Positions 52,183-61,463 of a stretch of 64,000 nt of DNA are shown here, piece by piece. The notes under the pieces were generated by a model. That model did not search any database. It had not been told where the DNA came from and saw nothing but the letters and a program-made list of their open reading frames with translations. Position 1 is the stretch's first letter; each line of letters starts with the position of its first letter. The translations under genes and the position numbers were made by a program. The stretch comes from an uncultured Bacteroidia bacterium (GTDB taxonomy: Bacteria > Bacteroidota > Bacteroidia > Bacteroidales > F082): NCBI GenBank assembly GCA_902774365.1, contig CACYHX010000001.1, forward strand, positions 62,001-126,000, written 5' to 3'.

Positions 52183-53592
52183 TTACACCAAGCCTCTCGC
52201 CGACAGCTTCAGCCAGTTCCAGACGACCAACGCCACGAAGAGCACACCGCAGTACACATAGAAGATTTTCAGGTCTTTACGTCGTAAGTGCGTCATCGCA
52301 TAGGCACCCATGAGCATGATGATGGGCACGGCTGGCTCGTGATAGCGTTCCGAGTTAGCGGCAAAGGAAAACATGATTAATGTCAGATACGAAAGCTCGT
52401 AGGCGCCAATCAAGCTGAAATCGCGCCATTTCTTTTGTCTGAACGCGATGACGATGGCCAACATGGCAAAGAAAGCGACGAAGTTGGTCACGTAGGTGCT
52501 GCCGTGGATCATCTTGTTGTGGTCGGGGGCCTCCTCCACCATGGGAGCCAAAGGAAGCACGAACGCGCCTGGCGCCAAAATCCAGCTCTGAGCCAAGTGG
52601 CTATGATTGAAGCCCATCGTCTCGTATTTGTTGGAATTGTAGTCCAAATCCGTGAACTTGTAATGGTAAATCAACCGCATCTCACGCCCAATGGGAGAGA
52701 ACAAAAACGCAAAAAACACCACGACGACGGCAGCGGCAGTGATGATTTTACCTTTCTTGCCCACCTGATCTTTTGAAGAGACCAACACGAAGACCAAAAA
52801 CGAGAATATCAGGCACATGCCAAGGATGGTGCGGAAGCCAAAAGCTAGACCTGTGAACAGGATGGGGCTAAAGACATTCCAGAAGGTGTATTTCTTGCTT
52901 CGGATGAGATAATCCATGCGCTCAAGGGCCATGACCGAAACGAAAATCATCTCCATCTCCTTGGTGTGTAAACCGCAGATCTGAACCAAGATTGGGGTGA
53001 AGACACACATCACGGCAGCCAGACGACCCGTGCGTTCGCCGAAGGTGCGCGAACCCAGTTTCCATACCGCAATGCAAAGATAGGCGCTCATGGCGGCCTT
53101 AAACAGCCTCGGCACCAGCCAACTACGGCCAAAGATGGTGTAAATCAAAGTGAGCCAAAGGATATACCCTTGGTCGGACCAGCCCATCATATAGGCATTC
53201 AAATACTTGAAAATGTATATGATATGTCCATGACGCACGCACTTCGAGAGATAGGATGCAATGGTATGGTAACTGATGCTATCGCCTGCACAATATTCGA
53301 AAGCGATGCCTGTTTCCCAATAGTAATAATAGCACATCACAAAGGCATAGACCGCCCTGATGGCGAAGGCCGTAAAAAACACCTTGCGCCAGAATTTCTT
53401 TGGCTCGTCGTTTTTCCAACGGGGGTAGAAAACCGTGGTCAGCACAAAGAAAAACAGCACCTCGCCTATGCCCCACAGTATCCATTTCCATTGTAAGTCA
53501 TACTCACGGAAGGCTATGCTGATGACGATTAAGGCCAAAAGATATAGCCCTGTGCCGATGAAGCTGATATGTCGCAGCAGTTTTGTGCTCAT
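52183..53592 (-). CDS. Polytopic membrane protein, GT-C glycosyltransferase-like
   Basis: 469 residues with about 11 membrane helices. The first large loop holds EYCAGDSISYHTIASYL (about 100-116), where the acidic pair could be the GT-C catalytic aspartate, as in PMT/ArnT-like (GT39) enzymes using polyprenyl-linked sugars. The C-terminal half has RYHEPAVPIIMLMGAYA. Not close to a named enzyme. It is separated from the capsule locus by 6 kb and likely acts in glycan or protein glycosylation. Confidence 0.72.
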   Translation of the reverse strand: MSTKLLRHISFIGTGLYLLALIVISIAFREYDLQWKWILWGIGEVLFFFVLTTVFYPRWKNDEPKKFWRKVFFTAFAIRAVYAFVMCYYYYWETGIAFEYCAGDSISYHTIASYLSKCVRHGHIIYIFKYLNAYMMGWSDQGYILWLTLIYTIFGRSWLVPRLFKAAMSAYLCIAVWKLGSRTFGERTGRLAAVMCVFTPILVQICGLHTKEMEMIFVSVMALERMDYLIRSKKYTFWNVFSPILFTGLAFGFRTILGMCLIFSFLVFVLVSSKDQVGKKGKIITAAAVVVVFFAFLFSPIGREMRLIYHYKFTDLDYNSNKYETMGFNHSHLAQSWILAPGAFVLPLAPMVEEAPDHNKMIHGSTYVTNFVAFFAMLAIVIAFRQKKWRDFSLIGAYELSYLTLIMFSFAANSERYHEPAVPIIMLMGAYAMTHLRRKDLKIFYVYCGVLFVALVVWNWLKLSARGLV

Positions 53593-53604
53593 AATATAGG
53601 TCCT

Positions 53605-53632
53605 GTAGAGACGGTGTGCACACCGTCTCTAC
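53605..53632. repeat. 28-bp perfect palindrome (GTAGAGAC type, variant 2)
   Basis: gtagagacggtgtg followed by its inverse. Shares the outer arms with variant 1 but has a different centre. Lies between the first BACON gene and the GT-C gene. Confidence 0.88.
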
Positions 53633-53641
53633 AATGAATCA

Positions 53642-54718
53642 TTATTTTGTTTTAAAGATGCCCTCCACGCCGTGGCGTTTCTTGGCGGCGCGCATCAACA
53701 ACGATTTTTCTCCCGGTGTAATCGTTCCCACCTTGCGCATGTCGGCACGCTCCCAGAAGTTGGGCTTGTATTCATGATGGAAACGGAACAACTCTTCCGA
53801 TGCCGTCAGCACGTTGACGCTATAGTTTTCCAACGAATCCGAAACCAGGTCAAATTCAATATAAAGGCTGCGATTGGCTGCATTATAATCGTAGGTAAAA
53901 GTAAAGTAGACTACGGAATCATTATGATGATCCCTTTGCACGCCGTGGCCGTCCTCAAAGAAATACATCCTATAACCCGTCGCCGTGTCGTAGGGATTAA
54001 ATTCCCAATGCTTATACGAGTCTTCAATCATTTGGCCGAAATAGTCGGTGTTCCAACGCTCCAACTTAGAGACGCCGAAAACCATGTTGAAGATTTCATC
54101 AAACTCAAGTTTGTTTTGAGAGAGGAACACTTTTGCCGTGGTAAAACCATGTTCAGAAGTGATGGTGAACGACGAGCTTCTGTAGTCCGAACCTTCATAG
54201 GGTTGCACTGAAATGGCTAGGCTGCCTCCGTTTTCCCCCAACATTGGCGAAACCGTGTACCAATCCGCATTGTCGTCAATGGTGACCGTCCATTTGCAGT
54301 TGGCAGTGACTTCTATGGTCTTGGTTTCGGCTTCTTTCGGGAACCACAATTCGTATTTCGACAACTCGATGACTTCTTTTTTCTGCGTCACTTTCACCGT
54401 GACCGAAGCCTTCCCCTTTCCAGAAACGATGGTAAACGATGAATTTCTATATTCCTGTCCTTCCATCGGTTGCACCACAATGGTCAACTGTCCTTGGTTG
54501 TCGTTGGCGCTCGTCATAGGCGAAACGGTAAACCAATCGGCGTTGTCGTCAATGCTCAGCGTCCAGTCGCAGTTGGCGGTGATGTCTAGGGTTTTGGTGT
54601 CGCCTGCCTCCGAGACCAGCAAATCGTAGGCCGAAAGGGTGATGGTCTCTTTCTTGCAACCTGTAAGGCCAAGCATCGCCAAGGCGATGATGGCGAGAAT
54701 AAAATTCTTTGTTTTCAT
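53642..54718 (-). CDS. Lipoprotein with two BACON domains
   Basis: 358 residues. Lipoprotein signal with lipobox LTGC near 18-21. Two BACON-type beta domains (about 25-112 and 113-205), each with the NCDWTLSIDDNADWFTVSP or NCKWTVTIDDNADWYTVSP pattern. The C-terminal 150 residues (ERWNTDYFGQMIEDSYKHW, later FWERADMRKVG) are shared with the next gene. BACON domains are found in Bacteroidetes surface proteins and may bind glycans or mucin. Paralogue of 54774-55586 with one more BACON copy. Confidence 0.87.
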   Translation of the reverse strand: MKTKNFILAIIALAMLGLTGCKKETITLSAYDLLVSEAGDTKTLDITANCDWTLSIDDNADWFTVSPMTSANDNQGQLTIVVQPMEGQEYRNSSFTIVSGKGKASVTVKVTQKKEVIELSKYELWFPKEAETKTIEVTANCKWTVTIDDNADWYTVSPMLGENGGSLAISVQPYEGSDYRSSSFTITSEHGFTTAKVFLSQNKLEFDEIFNMVFGVSKLERWNTDYFGQMIEDSYKHWEFNPYDTATGYRMYFFEDGHGVQRDHHNDSVVYFTFTYDYNAANRSLYIEFDLVSDSLENYSVNVLTASEELFRFHHEYKPNFWERADMRKVGTITPGEKSLLMRAAKKRHGVEGIFKTK

Positions 54719-54739
54719 TGGTTTATGGTTTTAAACAGA

Positions 54740-54765
54740 TAGAGACGGTGTGCACACCGTCTCTA
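54740..54765. repeat. Palindrome (GTAGAGAC type, variant 2)
   Basis: tagagacggtgtg and its inverse, second copy of 53605-53632, between the two BACON genes. Confidence 0.85.
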
Positions 54766-54773
54766 CAGGGTTA

Positions 54774-55586
54774 TCAATCCATATTAAATATCGGTCCGCC
54801 TTCCTTGCGCTTGGCGACAATTTGGCGGAGTTTTGCCTCTTCTTGAGGGGTATATTCGCCTATCTTGCGCATGTCGGCACGCTCCCAGAAGTCGGTCTTG
54901 TATTCATGGATGAAACGATACAATGAATCGCTGGCCGTCAGCACCTGCGGGGAGTAGCTTTCAGGCTCATCTCCCGTGGTTTCAAACTCAATGTGCAAAA
55001 TCTGGTCAACGGGGTTGTACTCGTAGGTGAAGGCATAATAAACCGCCGTGTCATTATGATGGTCGCGCTGAACGCCCTGGCCATCTTCAAGGAAATACAT
55101 CATATAGCCCGTGGCGGTGTCATACGGATCAAAGGTGTAGTGTTTGTATGAATCCTCGATGATCTGTCCAAAATAGTCGGTGTTCCAATGCTCGAGTTCC
55201 ATCACACCAAAGATTTTGTTCACCATGCCGTCGAAATCGAGCTTGTTTTGCGAGACGAAAATCGTGCGGCGAACGTGTCCGTTAGGCACCGTGATAAAGA
55301 AAGACGAAGCGCGGTAATCGCAATCCTCCATGGCGTCAACGGTAATGGTGATGGTGCCGTCTTTTTCTCCACTCATGGTGCTAATGGTGTACCAGTCGGC
55401 ATCATCGTTTTTCACCACGGTCCATTTGCAGTTGGCGGTGATTTCCAATGTTTTGGTTCCAGGATCAACGCCAAAATACAGGTTGTTTGTGGATACCCTT
55501 AAGCTATATTGCTTCCCACAGCCAACGAGACCTGCTGCAGCGACGACCAATAAGGCCATCATCATAAAGATGTTTCTTTTTTTCAT
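54774..55586 (-). CDS. Lipoprotein with one BACON domain
   Basis: Start at the ATG at 55586 (MKKRNIFMMMALL), 270 residues, since a lipoprotein signal with AGLVGC starts there. One BACON domain (NCKWTVVKNDDADWYTIS) and the same C-terminal domain as its neighbour (EHWNTDYFGQIIEDSYKHY, FWERADMRKIG). The pair appears to be a tandem duplication in which the other copy gained or this one lost a BACON unit. A promoter box lies at 55610-55617. Confidence 0.87.
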   Translation of the reverse strand: MKKRNIFMMMALLVVAAAGLVGCGKQYSLRVSTNNLYFGVDPGTKTLEITANCKWTVVKNDDADWYTISTMSGEKDGTITITVDAMEDCDYRASSFFITVPNGHVRRTIFVSQNKLDFDGMVNKIFGVMELEHWNTDYFGQIIEDSYKHYTFDPYDTATGYMMYFLEDGQGVQRDHHNDTAVYYAFTYEYNPVDQILHIEFETTGDEPESYSPQVLTASDSLYRFIHEYKTDFWERADMRKIGEYTPQEEAKLRQIVAKRKEGGPIFNMD

Positions 55587-55609
55587 GTCGTTTCGTTTGA
55601 TTAATCGTG

Positions 55610-55617
55610 CAAAAGTA
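55610..55617 (-). promoter_or_regulatory. Promoter TACTTTTG for the BACON lipoprotein gene
   Basis: Minus-strand TACTTTTG, 24 bases upstream of the start codon and just after the rnr stop. Confidence 0.55.
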
Positions 55618-55627
55618 CACATTTTTC

Positions 55628-57829
55628 TTAATACCGTCTCTTTTGTCTCGGCTTCTTTGATGGCAACGAGTCAGCCAACATCTCAAAATCCATCTTATGC
55701 TTGAAGAGGTCGACCGCCTTAACGACAACGCGCACCTCGTCGCCCAGTTGGATGATGCGGCCCGTCTCCTGCCCGATGACGCGGAAGTTGTCGTCGTCCA
55801 GGTAATAATAGTCGCCAGGAAGGCTCTCGTAACGCACCAAGCCCTCGCATTTGTTGCCTTTCAATTCCACAAAGAGGCCCCATTTGCTCACGCCCGACAC
55901 CAAACCTTCGAACACCTGTCCGATTTTATCTTGCAGATATTCAGCTTGTTTGTATTTGATACTTTGGCGTTCCATCTCCTCGGCTTGCTTCTCCATCTCG
56001 CTGGCGTGGACACACATCTCCTCGTATTCCTTCTTGTTGACCGAGCCTTGGTTTTCGATGAGATACCTCTCTATTAATCGGTGTACCATCAGGTCGGGAT
56101 AGCGGCGGATGGGCGAGGTGAAATGGGTGTAATAGTCGAAAGCGAGGCCATAGTGCCCGATGTTGTCGGTGCTATAGACGGCCTTGGCCATGGTGCGCAG
56201 CGCGACGGTCTGGATGAGGTTCTTCTCACCCTTGCCTTCCACATCTTCAAAGAGTTTGTTGTAGGAGTTCACCAAGGTGGTACGGTTGCTCAAGTTCATG
56301 GTATAGCCCAAACGCGAAATCAACAGCATGAATTTGTTGAGTTTCTCTGGGTTAGGCTCGTCGTGGACACGATAGACGAAGGTGTAGTTGCTCCACTTGC
56401 TGCCCGTCATGCCGAAAGTCTCGGCCACGGTACGGTTGGCGAGCAGCATGAAGTCCTCGATTAATTCGTGACTCTCGTTCTGCACGCGCACATAGGTGTC
56501 GATAGGTTTCTTGTTCTCGTCAAGGATAAACTTCACCTCCTCGGAATGGAAATTGATGCTACCCGCCTCCATCCTCTTCTCGCGCAACTTGGTCGCCAAG
56601 TGATTGAAAGTCAATATTTCGTCCTTATAGTCGCCTGGACCGCCTTCAATCATGGTCTGCACCTCTTCATAAGTATAGCGGCGGCACGACTTGATGATGG
56701 TCTTGCCAATCCACTTGTCGTAAATCTTGGCGTCGTCGTCCATCTCAAACACCACGGAGAAGGTCAGTTTCTCCTCATCGGGGCGCAAGGAGCAGACATT
56801 GTTGCAAAGCTTCTCGGGCAGCATGGGGATGGTACGGTCGACGAGATACACACTTGTGCCACGGTCCAAGGCCTCGCGGTCGATGGCGGAGCCTTTTTGC
56901 ACATAGTGCGACACATCGGCGATGTGGACGCCCACCTCCCAATGGCCGTTGTCCATCTTCTTCAGGCTGATGGCGTCGTCGAAGTCCTTGGCGTCGGCCG
57001 GGTCGATGGTGATGGTGAAGGTCTTGCGGAAGTCGCGGCGTTTTTTGATCTCTTCCTTATTAATAGTAACGGGAATGTTTTCCGCTTCCCGCTCCACTTC
57101 CTCCGGAAACTCGATGGGATAATCGTGAGCCGCCAGGATGCTTTCCATCTCCACGTCGTTCTCGCCAGGCTTGCCTAAGACGCGGACGATTTCGCCGAAG
57201 GGGTTGCCCGAGCCATCGGGCCAATCGGTGAGGTGGACGATGACCTTCATGCCGTCCTTGGCGCCATTGAGGTCGCCACGCGGGATGAAAATGTCAACTG
57301 GCATCCAGTCCACGTCGGGACGGACGAAGACATAGCCATGCGAGATGGTGAGCACTCCCACAAACTCGGTATGTTTGCGTTCCAAAACCTCAACGATTTC
57401 GCCTTCGGGCTTGCTGTTGTTACGCTTGGGGAACATGGCCACGCGCACGCGGTCGCCGTGCAACGCCTTGTAGGTGTCTTGTGCCGCGATGAAGATGTCC
57501 TCACCTTCGCCGTCGTCGCGCACCACATAGGCCTTGCCCGTCGACTTCATCTCCACCGTTCCCTCCACATATTTCGTCTTAGGACCGAACTGCGCCATGC
57601 CCGCATTGCTCATCACGTAGCTGAAAGGTCGCGCCTCTTGCAACAGGCCCTTGTCTTTCAGGTCGATAAGGAGGTTATATACCACATCCTTCCCTGCTTG
57701 GTCCTTGATACCCATAATCTTACAGACCTGCTTGTAGTTCTTCGGACGGAAAGGCTGGTCGGCGAAAATGCCTAATATCACACTTGTGAAAGTGCTGAGT
57801 TTATTTTCTATTTTTTTCTTTTTTGCCAT
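55628..57829 (-). CDS. rnr: Ribonuclease R
   Basis: 733 residues. Winged-helix start, cold-shock domains, RNB catalytic domain with TITIDPADAKDFDDAISL (four Asp of the active site, about 275-292) and HYGLAFDYYTHFTSPIRRYPD, and a C-terminal S1 domain (GQVFEGLVSGVSKWGLFVEL). Degrades structured RNA 3' to 5'. Ends in a basic KKPRQKRRY tail. TATCTTTG promoter upstream. Confidence 0.94.
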   Translation of the reverse strand: MAKKKKIENKLSTFTSVILGIFADQPFRPKNYKQVCKIMGIKDQAGKDVVYNLLIDLKDKGLLQEARPFSYVMSNAGMAQFGPKTKYVEGTVEMKSTGKAYVVRDDGEGEDIFIAAQDTYKALHGDRVRVAMFPKRNNSKPEGEIVEVLERKHTEFVGVLTISHGYVFVRPDVDWMPVDIFIPRGDLNGAKDGMKVIVHLTDWPDGSGNPFGEIVRVLGKPGENDVEMESILAAHDYPIEFPEEVEREAENIPVTINKEEIKKRRDFRKTFTITIDPADAKDFDDAISLKKMDNGHWEVGVHIADVSHYVQKGSAIDREALDRGTSVYLVDRTIPMLPEKLCNNVCSLRPDEEKLTFSVVFEMDDDAKIYDKWIGKTIIKSCRRYTYEEVQTMIEGGPGDYKDEILTFNHLATKLREKRMEAGSINFHSEEVKFILDENKKPIDTYVRVQNESHELIEDFMLLANRTVAETFGMTGSKWSNYTFVYRVHDEPNPEKLNKFMLLISRLGYTMNLSNRTTLVNSYNKLFEDVEGKGEKNLIQTVALRTMAKAVYSTDNIGHYGLAFDYYTHFTSPIRRYPDLMVHRLIERYLIENQGSVNKKEYEEMCVHASEMEKQAEEMERQSIKYKQAEYLQDKIGQVFEGLVSGVSKWGLFVELKGNKCEGLVRYESLPGDYYYLDDDNFRVIGQETGRIIQLGDEVRVVVKAVDLFKHKMDFEMLADSLPSKKPRQKRRY

Positions 57830-57860
57830 GATAATTTAAATTCAGAATAAATTTCGGCTG

Positions 57861-57868
57861 CAAAGATA
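57861..57868 (-). promoter_or_regulatory. Promoter TATCTTTG for rnr
   Basis: Minus-strand TATCTTTG 32 bases before the rnr start codon. Confidence 0.6.
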
Positions 57869-57951
57869 ATCAAATCACACGATTAACCCTGTTGATAATT
57901 TTGTTGACAAAAAAATTGAGAATTTATTTGTTCGGAAGAACCAAAATGATA

Positions 57952-57959
57952 TACCTTTG
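57952..57959 (+). promoter_or_regulatory. Promoter TACCTTTG for the riboswitch-nrdDG transcript
   Basis: TACCTTTG with TTTG 21 bases upstream (57927-57930). Transcription would start just before the cobalamin riboswitch. Confidence 0.65.
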
Positions 57960-57964
57960 CAAAA

Positions 57965-58150
57965 CAAGGTTCTTCGGTGAAGATTAATAGGGAACCCCGT
58001 GAAAATCAGGGACTAATCCCGTAGCTGTGAGCTTTAGAGAACGTTTGACAACCCAGCCACTGTCCAACCCATGAGGACGGGAAGGCCGTCGGAGCGGAAG
58101 CGAGTCAGAAGACCTGCCTTGGAAAAGTGATTGCACTATGGCCCTCGGGA
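57965..58150 (+). promoter_or_regulatory. Cobalamin riboswitch controlling nrdDG
   Basis: Contains the conserved core: ttaatagggaaccccgtgaa, then gggactaatcccgtagctgtgag, then ccagccactg (B12 box) and gaagcgagtcagaagacctgcc. The order and spacing fit AdoCbl riboswitches. It ends about 85 bases before the nrdD start. Cobalamin would be expected to repress the class III reductase, as seen elsewhere when a B12-dependent reductase exists in the genome. Boundaries are approximate. Confidence 0.9.
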
Positions 58151-58235
58151 AGTAGGGAAGTATGCGATAAAGATTGAAAATAGATTTATAGTCATGCATC
58201 GATAAGATGCAATAATTTGAAAACGAGCACATTAT

Positions 58236-60347
58236 ATGAGCAACGGAGGATTGTACATTACCAAAAGGGACGGCAAGCAGGAAGCCTTCTCCCTTGAAAA
58301 AATCAAAGTGGCCATCAGCAAGGCCTTTCTCGCTTCGGGATTCTATGCCACCGACGAGGACCTCAACGGCATCTTGAGCCGCGTCCGTGTGACCAACGGC
58401 ATCACCGTTGAAGAGATCCAAAACCAGGTGGAGACGGCATTAATGGCCGAGCAGTACTACACTGTGGCCAAAAACTACATCCTGTACCGCCAGAAACACA
58501 CCGAAGACCGTGAGATCCGCGAGAAAATCGACTTCTTGAGTAACTACGTCAACGCTTCGAACGCCGCCACCGGCTCGAAGTACGACGCCAACGCCAACGT
58601 GGAGAAGAAAAACATCGCTACGCTCATCGGCGAGCTGCCCAAGTCGAGCTTCATCCGCATCAACCGCCGCCTGCTGACCGACCGCATCAAGGAAGTGTAC
58701 GGCAAGGAACTTGCTGACCGTTACCTCTACCTGCTCAACAACCACTTCATCTACAAGAACGACGAGACTTCGCTGGCCAACTACTGCGCCTCCATCACCA
58801 TGTATCCCTGGCTCAACGAAGGCACGGCTTCGATCGGCGGCAACAGCACCGCCCCCACCAAGCTCCGCTCTTTCTGCGGCGGATTTATTAATATGGTGTT
58901 TATGGTCTCGTCGCAATTGTCGGGTGCCTGCGCCACGCCGGAGTTCCTGATGTACATGAACTACTTCATCGGCCTCGACTATGGCAAGGACTACTACAAG
59001 CGCGCCGACGAAATCGTTGACCACTCACTGAAACCGCGTACCATCGACAAGGTCATCACCGACTGCTTCCAACAGATCGTGTATTCCTTGAACCAACCTG
59101 CGGGTGCAAGGAATTACCAGTCGGTGTTCTGGAACATCGCCTACTACGACAAGTATTACTTCCAGTCGTTGTTTGGCAACTTCTACTTCCCCGACGGCTC
59201 ACAGCCCGACTGGGAGTCGCTGAGCTGGCTCCAGAAGCGTTTCATGAAGTGGTTCAATGCCGAGCGTTTGAGAAGTGTGCTCACCTTCCCGGTGGAAACG
59301 ATGGCGTTGCTCTCGAAAGACGGCGACGTCATCGACCAGGAATGGGGCGACTTCACCGCCGAGATGTACGCCGAAGGACATTCGTTCTTCACCTACCTCA
59401 GCGACAACGCCGACTCGCTGTCGTCGTGCTGCCGCCTGCGCAACGAGATCCAGGACAACGGCTTCAGCTACACCCTTGGCGCCGGTGGCGTCAGCACAGG
59501 CTCAAAGAGCGTGCTGACCATCAACCTGAACCGCTGCATCCAGTATGCCGCACGCAACAACATGCACTACCTCACCTTCCTTGAGGAAATCGTCGACCTC
59601 TGCCATAAAGTGCAGATTTGCTACAACGAGAACCTGAAGGAATTGCAAAGCAAAGGCATGTTGCCGCTGTTTGACGCCGGCTACATCAACCTGGGTCGCC
59701 AGTACCTCACCATCGGCGTGAACGGCCTCGTGGAAGCCGCCGAGTTCCTGAAAATCAAGATTTCGGACAACCCGGACTACGAGAAGTTCGTGCAGGATGT
59801 GCTGGGCCTCATCGAGCGATACAACAAGAAGTACTACTCGAAGAAGGACGGCCTGATGTTCAACTGCGAGATGATCCCCGCCGAGAATGTGGGTGTCAAG
59901 CACGCCAAGTGGGACAAGGAAGACGGCTACGAGGTGCACCGCGACTGCTACAACAGCTACTTCTACATCGTGGAAGACCCCAACACCAACGTGCTGGATA
60001 AGTTCCGCCTCCACGGCGAGAAGTACATCAAGCACCTCACCGGTGGCTCGGCCCTGCACTGCAACCTGGAAGAACACCTCACCAAGGAGCAATACCGCCA
60101 GCTGCTGCGTGTGGCTGCCCGTGAAGGCTGCAATTACTTCACTTTCAACATACCGAACACGATTTGCAACGACTGCGGCCACATCGACAAGCGCTATCTG
60201 AAGGAGTGCCCCGAATGCCACAGCCACAACATCGACTACCTGACCCGCATCATCGGATACTTGAAGCGCGTCAGCAATTTCAGCGAGCCGCGTCAAGAGG
60301 AAGCCGCCCGCCGTCACTATGGAAAAATGGAGATGGACAGATGTTAA
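58236..60347 (+). CDS. nrdD: Anaerobic ribonucleoside-triphosphate reductase
   Basis: 703 residues. ATP-cone at the N-terminus (ITKRDGKQEAFSLEKI), glycyl-radical catalytic body, zinc site CNDCGHIDKRYLKECPEC near 645-662, and the radical glycine in TRIIGYLKRV near the C-terminus. Makes dNTPs anaerobically with formate or thiol reductant. nrdG overlaps its end by 7 bp. Controlled by the upstream cobalamin riboswitch. Confidence 0.95.
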   Translation: MSNGGLYITKRDGKQEAFSLEKIKVAISKAFLASGFYATDEDLNGILSRVRVTNGITVEEIQNQVETALMAEQYYTVAKNYILYRQKHTEDREIREKIDFLSNYVNASNAATGSKYDANANVEKKNIATLIGELPKSSFIRINRRLLTDRIKEVYGKELADRYLYLLNNHFIYKNDETSLANYCASITMYPWLNEGTASIGGNSTAPTKLRSFCGGFINMVFMVSSQLSGACATPEFLMYMNYFIGLDYGKDYYKRADEIVDHSLKPRTIDKVITDCFQQIVYSLNQPAGARNYQSVFWNIAYYDKYYFQSLFGNFYFPDGSQPDWESLSWLQKRFMKWFNAERLRSVLTFPVETMALLSKDGDVIDQEWGDFTAEMYAEGHSFFTYLSDNADSLSSCCRLRNEIQDNGFSYTLGAGGVSTGSKSVLTINLNRCIQYAARNNMHYLTFLEEIVDLCHKVQICYNENLKELQSKGMLPLFDAGYINLGRQYLTIGVNGLVEAAEFLKIKISDNPDYEKFVQDVLGLIERYNKKYYSKKDGLMFNCEMIPAENVGVKHAKWDKEDGYEVHRDCYNSYFYIVEDPNTNVLDKFRLHGEKYIKHLTGGSALHCNLEEHLTKEQYRQLLRVAAREGCNYFTFNIPNTICNDCGHIDKRYLKECPECHSHNIDYLTRIIGYLKRVSNFSEPRQEEAARRHYGKMEMDRC

Positions 60348-60835
60348 AGTACGCTAATTTTGATATCGTCTTCCAAGAAGTTCCGGAGGAGGTTACGCTT
60401 GCTATTAATATCACGAACTGTCCCAACCAATGTCCTGGTTGCCACAGCAAGTATTTGTGGGAAAACAACGGCAAACAGCTCGACACCAACGAGTTGAATC
60501 GTCTTGTGGAGCAATATAAGACGGGCATCACCTGCGTGTGCTTCATGGGCGGCGACAACGAGCCTGAGTCGGTGGCCCAGCTAGCCCATCATGTGAAGAA
60601 AGACTACAACATGAAGGTAGCCTGGTATTCCGGCAAGAACGAGCTACCGCAAAACGTGTCGACCGATCATTTCGACTACATCAAAGTGGGACGCTATATC
60701 GCTGAGTTAGGTCCTTTGGACAGCGCGACCACCAACCAACGCATGATGAAACGCCTGGCCGATGGCCGTGTGAAGGACATCACGGAGTGGTTTAGACGGA
60801 ACAAGAAGGTGGAAATTGTTGAAAACGAGCCATAA
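60341..60835 (+). CDS. nrdG: Anaerobic ribonucleotide reductase activating protein
   Basis: Start at the ATG at 60341 (MLKYANFDIVFQEVP), overlapping the nrdD stop; 164 residues. Radical SAM cluster motif NCPNQCPGCHS (C-x3-C-x2-C, about 25-35) and CFMGGDNEPE. Generates the glycyl radical on NrdD. The longer frame upstream is only the shadow of nrdD. Confidence 0.93.
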   Translation: MLKYANFDIVFQEVPEEVTLAINITNCPNQCPGCHSKYLWENNGKQLDTNELNRLVEQYKTGITCVCFMGGDNEPESVAQLAHHVKKDYNMKVAWYSGKNELPQNVSTDHFDYIKVGRYIAELGPLDSATTNQRMMKRLADGRVKDITEWFRRNKKVEIVENEP

Positions 60836-60866
60836 AAAAACTCCGGCGTTTGCCGGAGTTTTTTTG
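60834..60866. terminator. Bidirectional terminator between nrdG and hypothetical gene
   Basis: Stem ctccggc (60841-60847) with gccggag (60852-60858), A run before and T run after, so it serves nrdG on plus and the convergent gene on minus. Confidence 0.9.
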
Positions 60867-60883
60867 TTGACGTCATTCAGAAA

Positions 60884-61285
60884 TCAGAAGATGGCTTTGA
60901 CATAGAAACGAATCAACGTGTTGTAGTCGTCGGCATCGGCCAAGACTCGGATTTCCTTGTTCTTCGGGTCGAAGATGTAGTAGTACTTGTTGCCCACGTC
61001 GCTAGTGACCTCGTATGTATACACATCGTTAACCTCGTCGTATTCTTTCTTGTTCACATAATACGTCGACTTGATGTTCTCGGTCGTGTGCGTGAACATG
61101 GTCTCTGCTTCGTTCATGACAAACAACGAAGACTCGTCGTAACCCTTACATTCGGTTTCGAAATCCTCCAACTCATCATTCCATGAGCAGAGTTCGCGAT
61201 GCCAGCAGCTGAACGACACTTGTGCCTTTACCGTAAAGGTCATGGCCATCAAGGCGGTAATAAGAAGTAAATGTTTGATTTTCAT
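60884..61285 (-). CDS. Hypothetical secreted protein
   Basis: 133 residues. Signal peptide MKIKHLLLITALMAMTFTVKA. The mature part is rich in Asp, Glu and Tyr with strand-like repeats (YYVNKKEYDEVNDVYTYEV, YYYIFDPKNKEIRVLA). No family recognised; a small beta-rich periplasmic or outer-membrane-associated protein is likely. Monocistronic, with terminators on both sides. Confidence 0.78.
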   Translation of the reverse strand: MKIKHLLLITALMAMTFTVKAQVSFSCWHRELCSWNDELEDFETECKGYDESSLFVMNEAETMFTHTTENIKSTYYVNKKEYDEVNDVYTYEVTSDVGNKYYYIFDPKNKEIRVLADADDYNTLIRFYVKAIF

Positions 61286-61360
61286 AATTTTAATATTTTA
61301 ATTATTACTATTTGTATTGTTGTCGAATAATAATTTTGTATCAACCAACAAAAATAATAA

Positions 61361-61397
61361 AATCGGTTCAAATATCCAAGGATTTGAACCGATTTTT
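61361..61397. terminator. Terminator after proS
   Basis: Perfect 13-bp stem aatcggttcaaat (61361-61373) with atttgaaccgatt (61382-61394) and T-rich flanks on both strands. It lies 67 bp past the proS stop. Confidence 0.85.
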
Positions 61398-61463
61398 TAA
61401 AAAAATTAATTCTTTTGCCCTTTTGTAGAGACATTCCAAGGCGCGTCACCACGGACAGATGCC

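Noticed and set aside
57984-58421. 145-residue minus-strand frame over the riboswitch
   Set aside because: Covers the cobalamin riboswitch and the start of nrdD; no protein signature.
59502-60317. 271-residue minus-strand frame
   Set aside because: Antisense shadow of nrdD.
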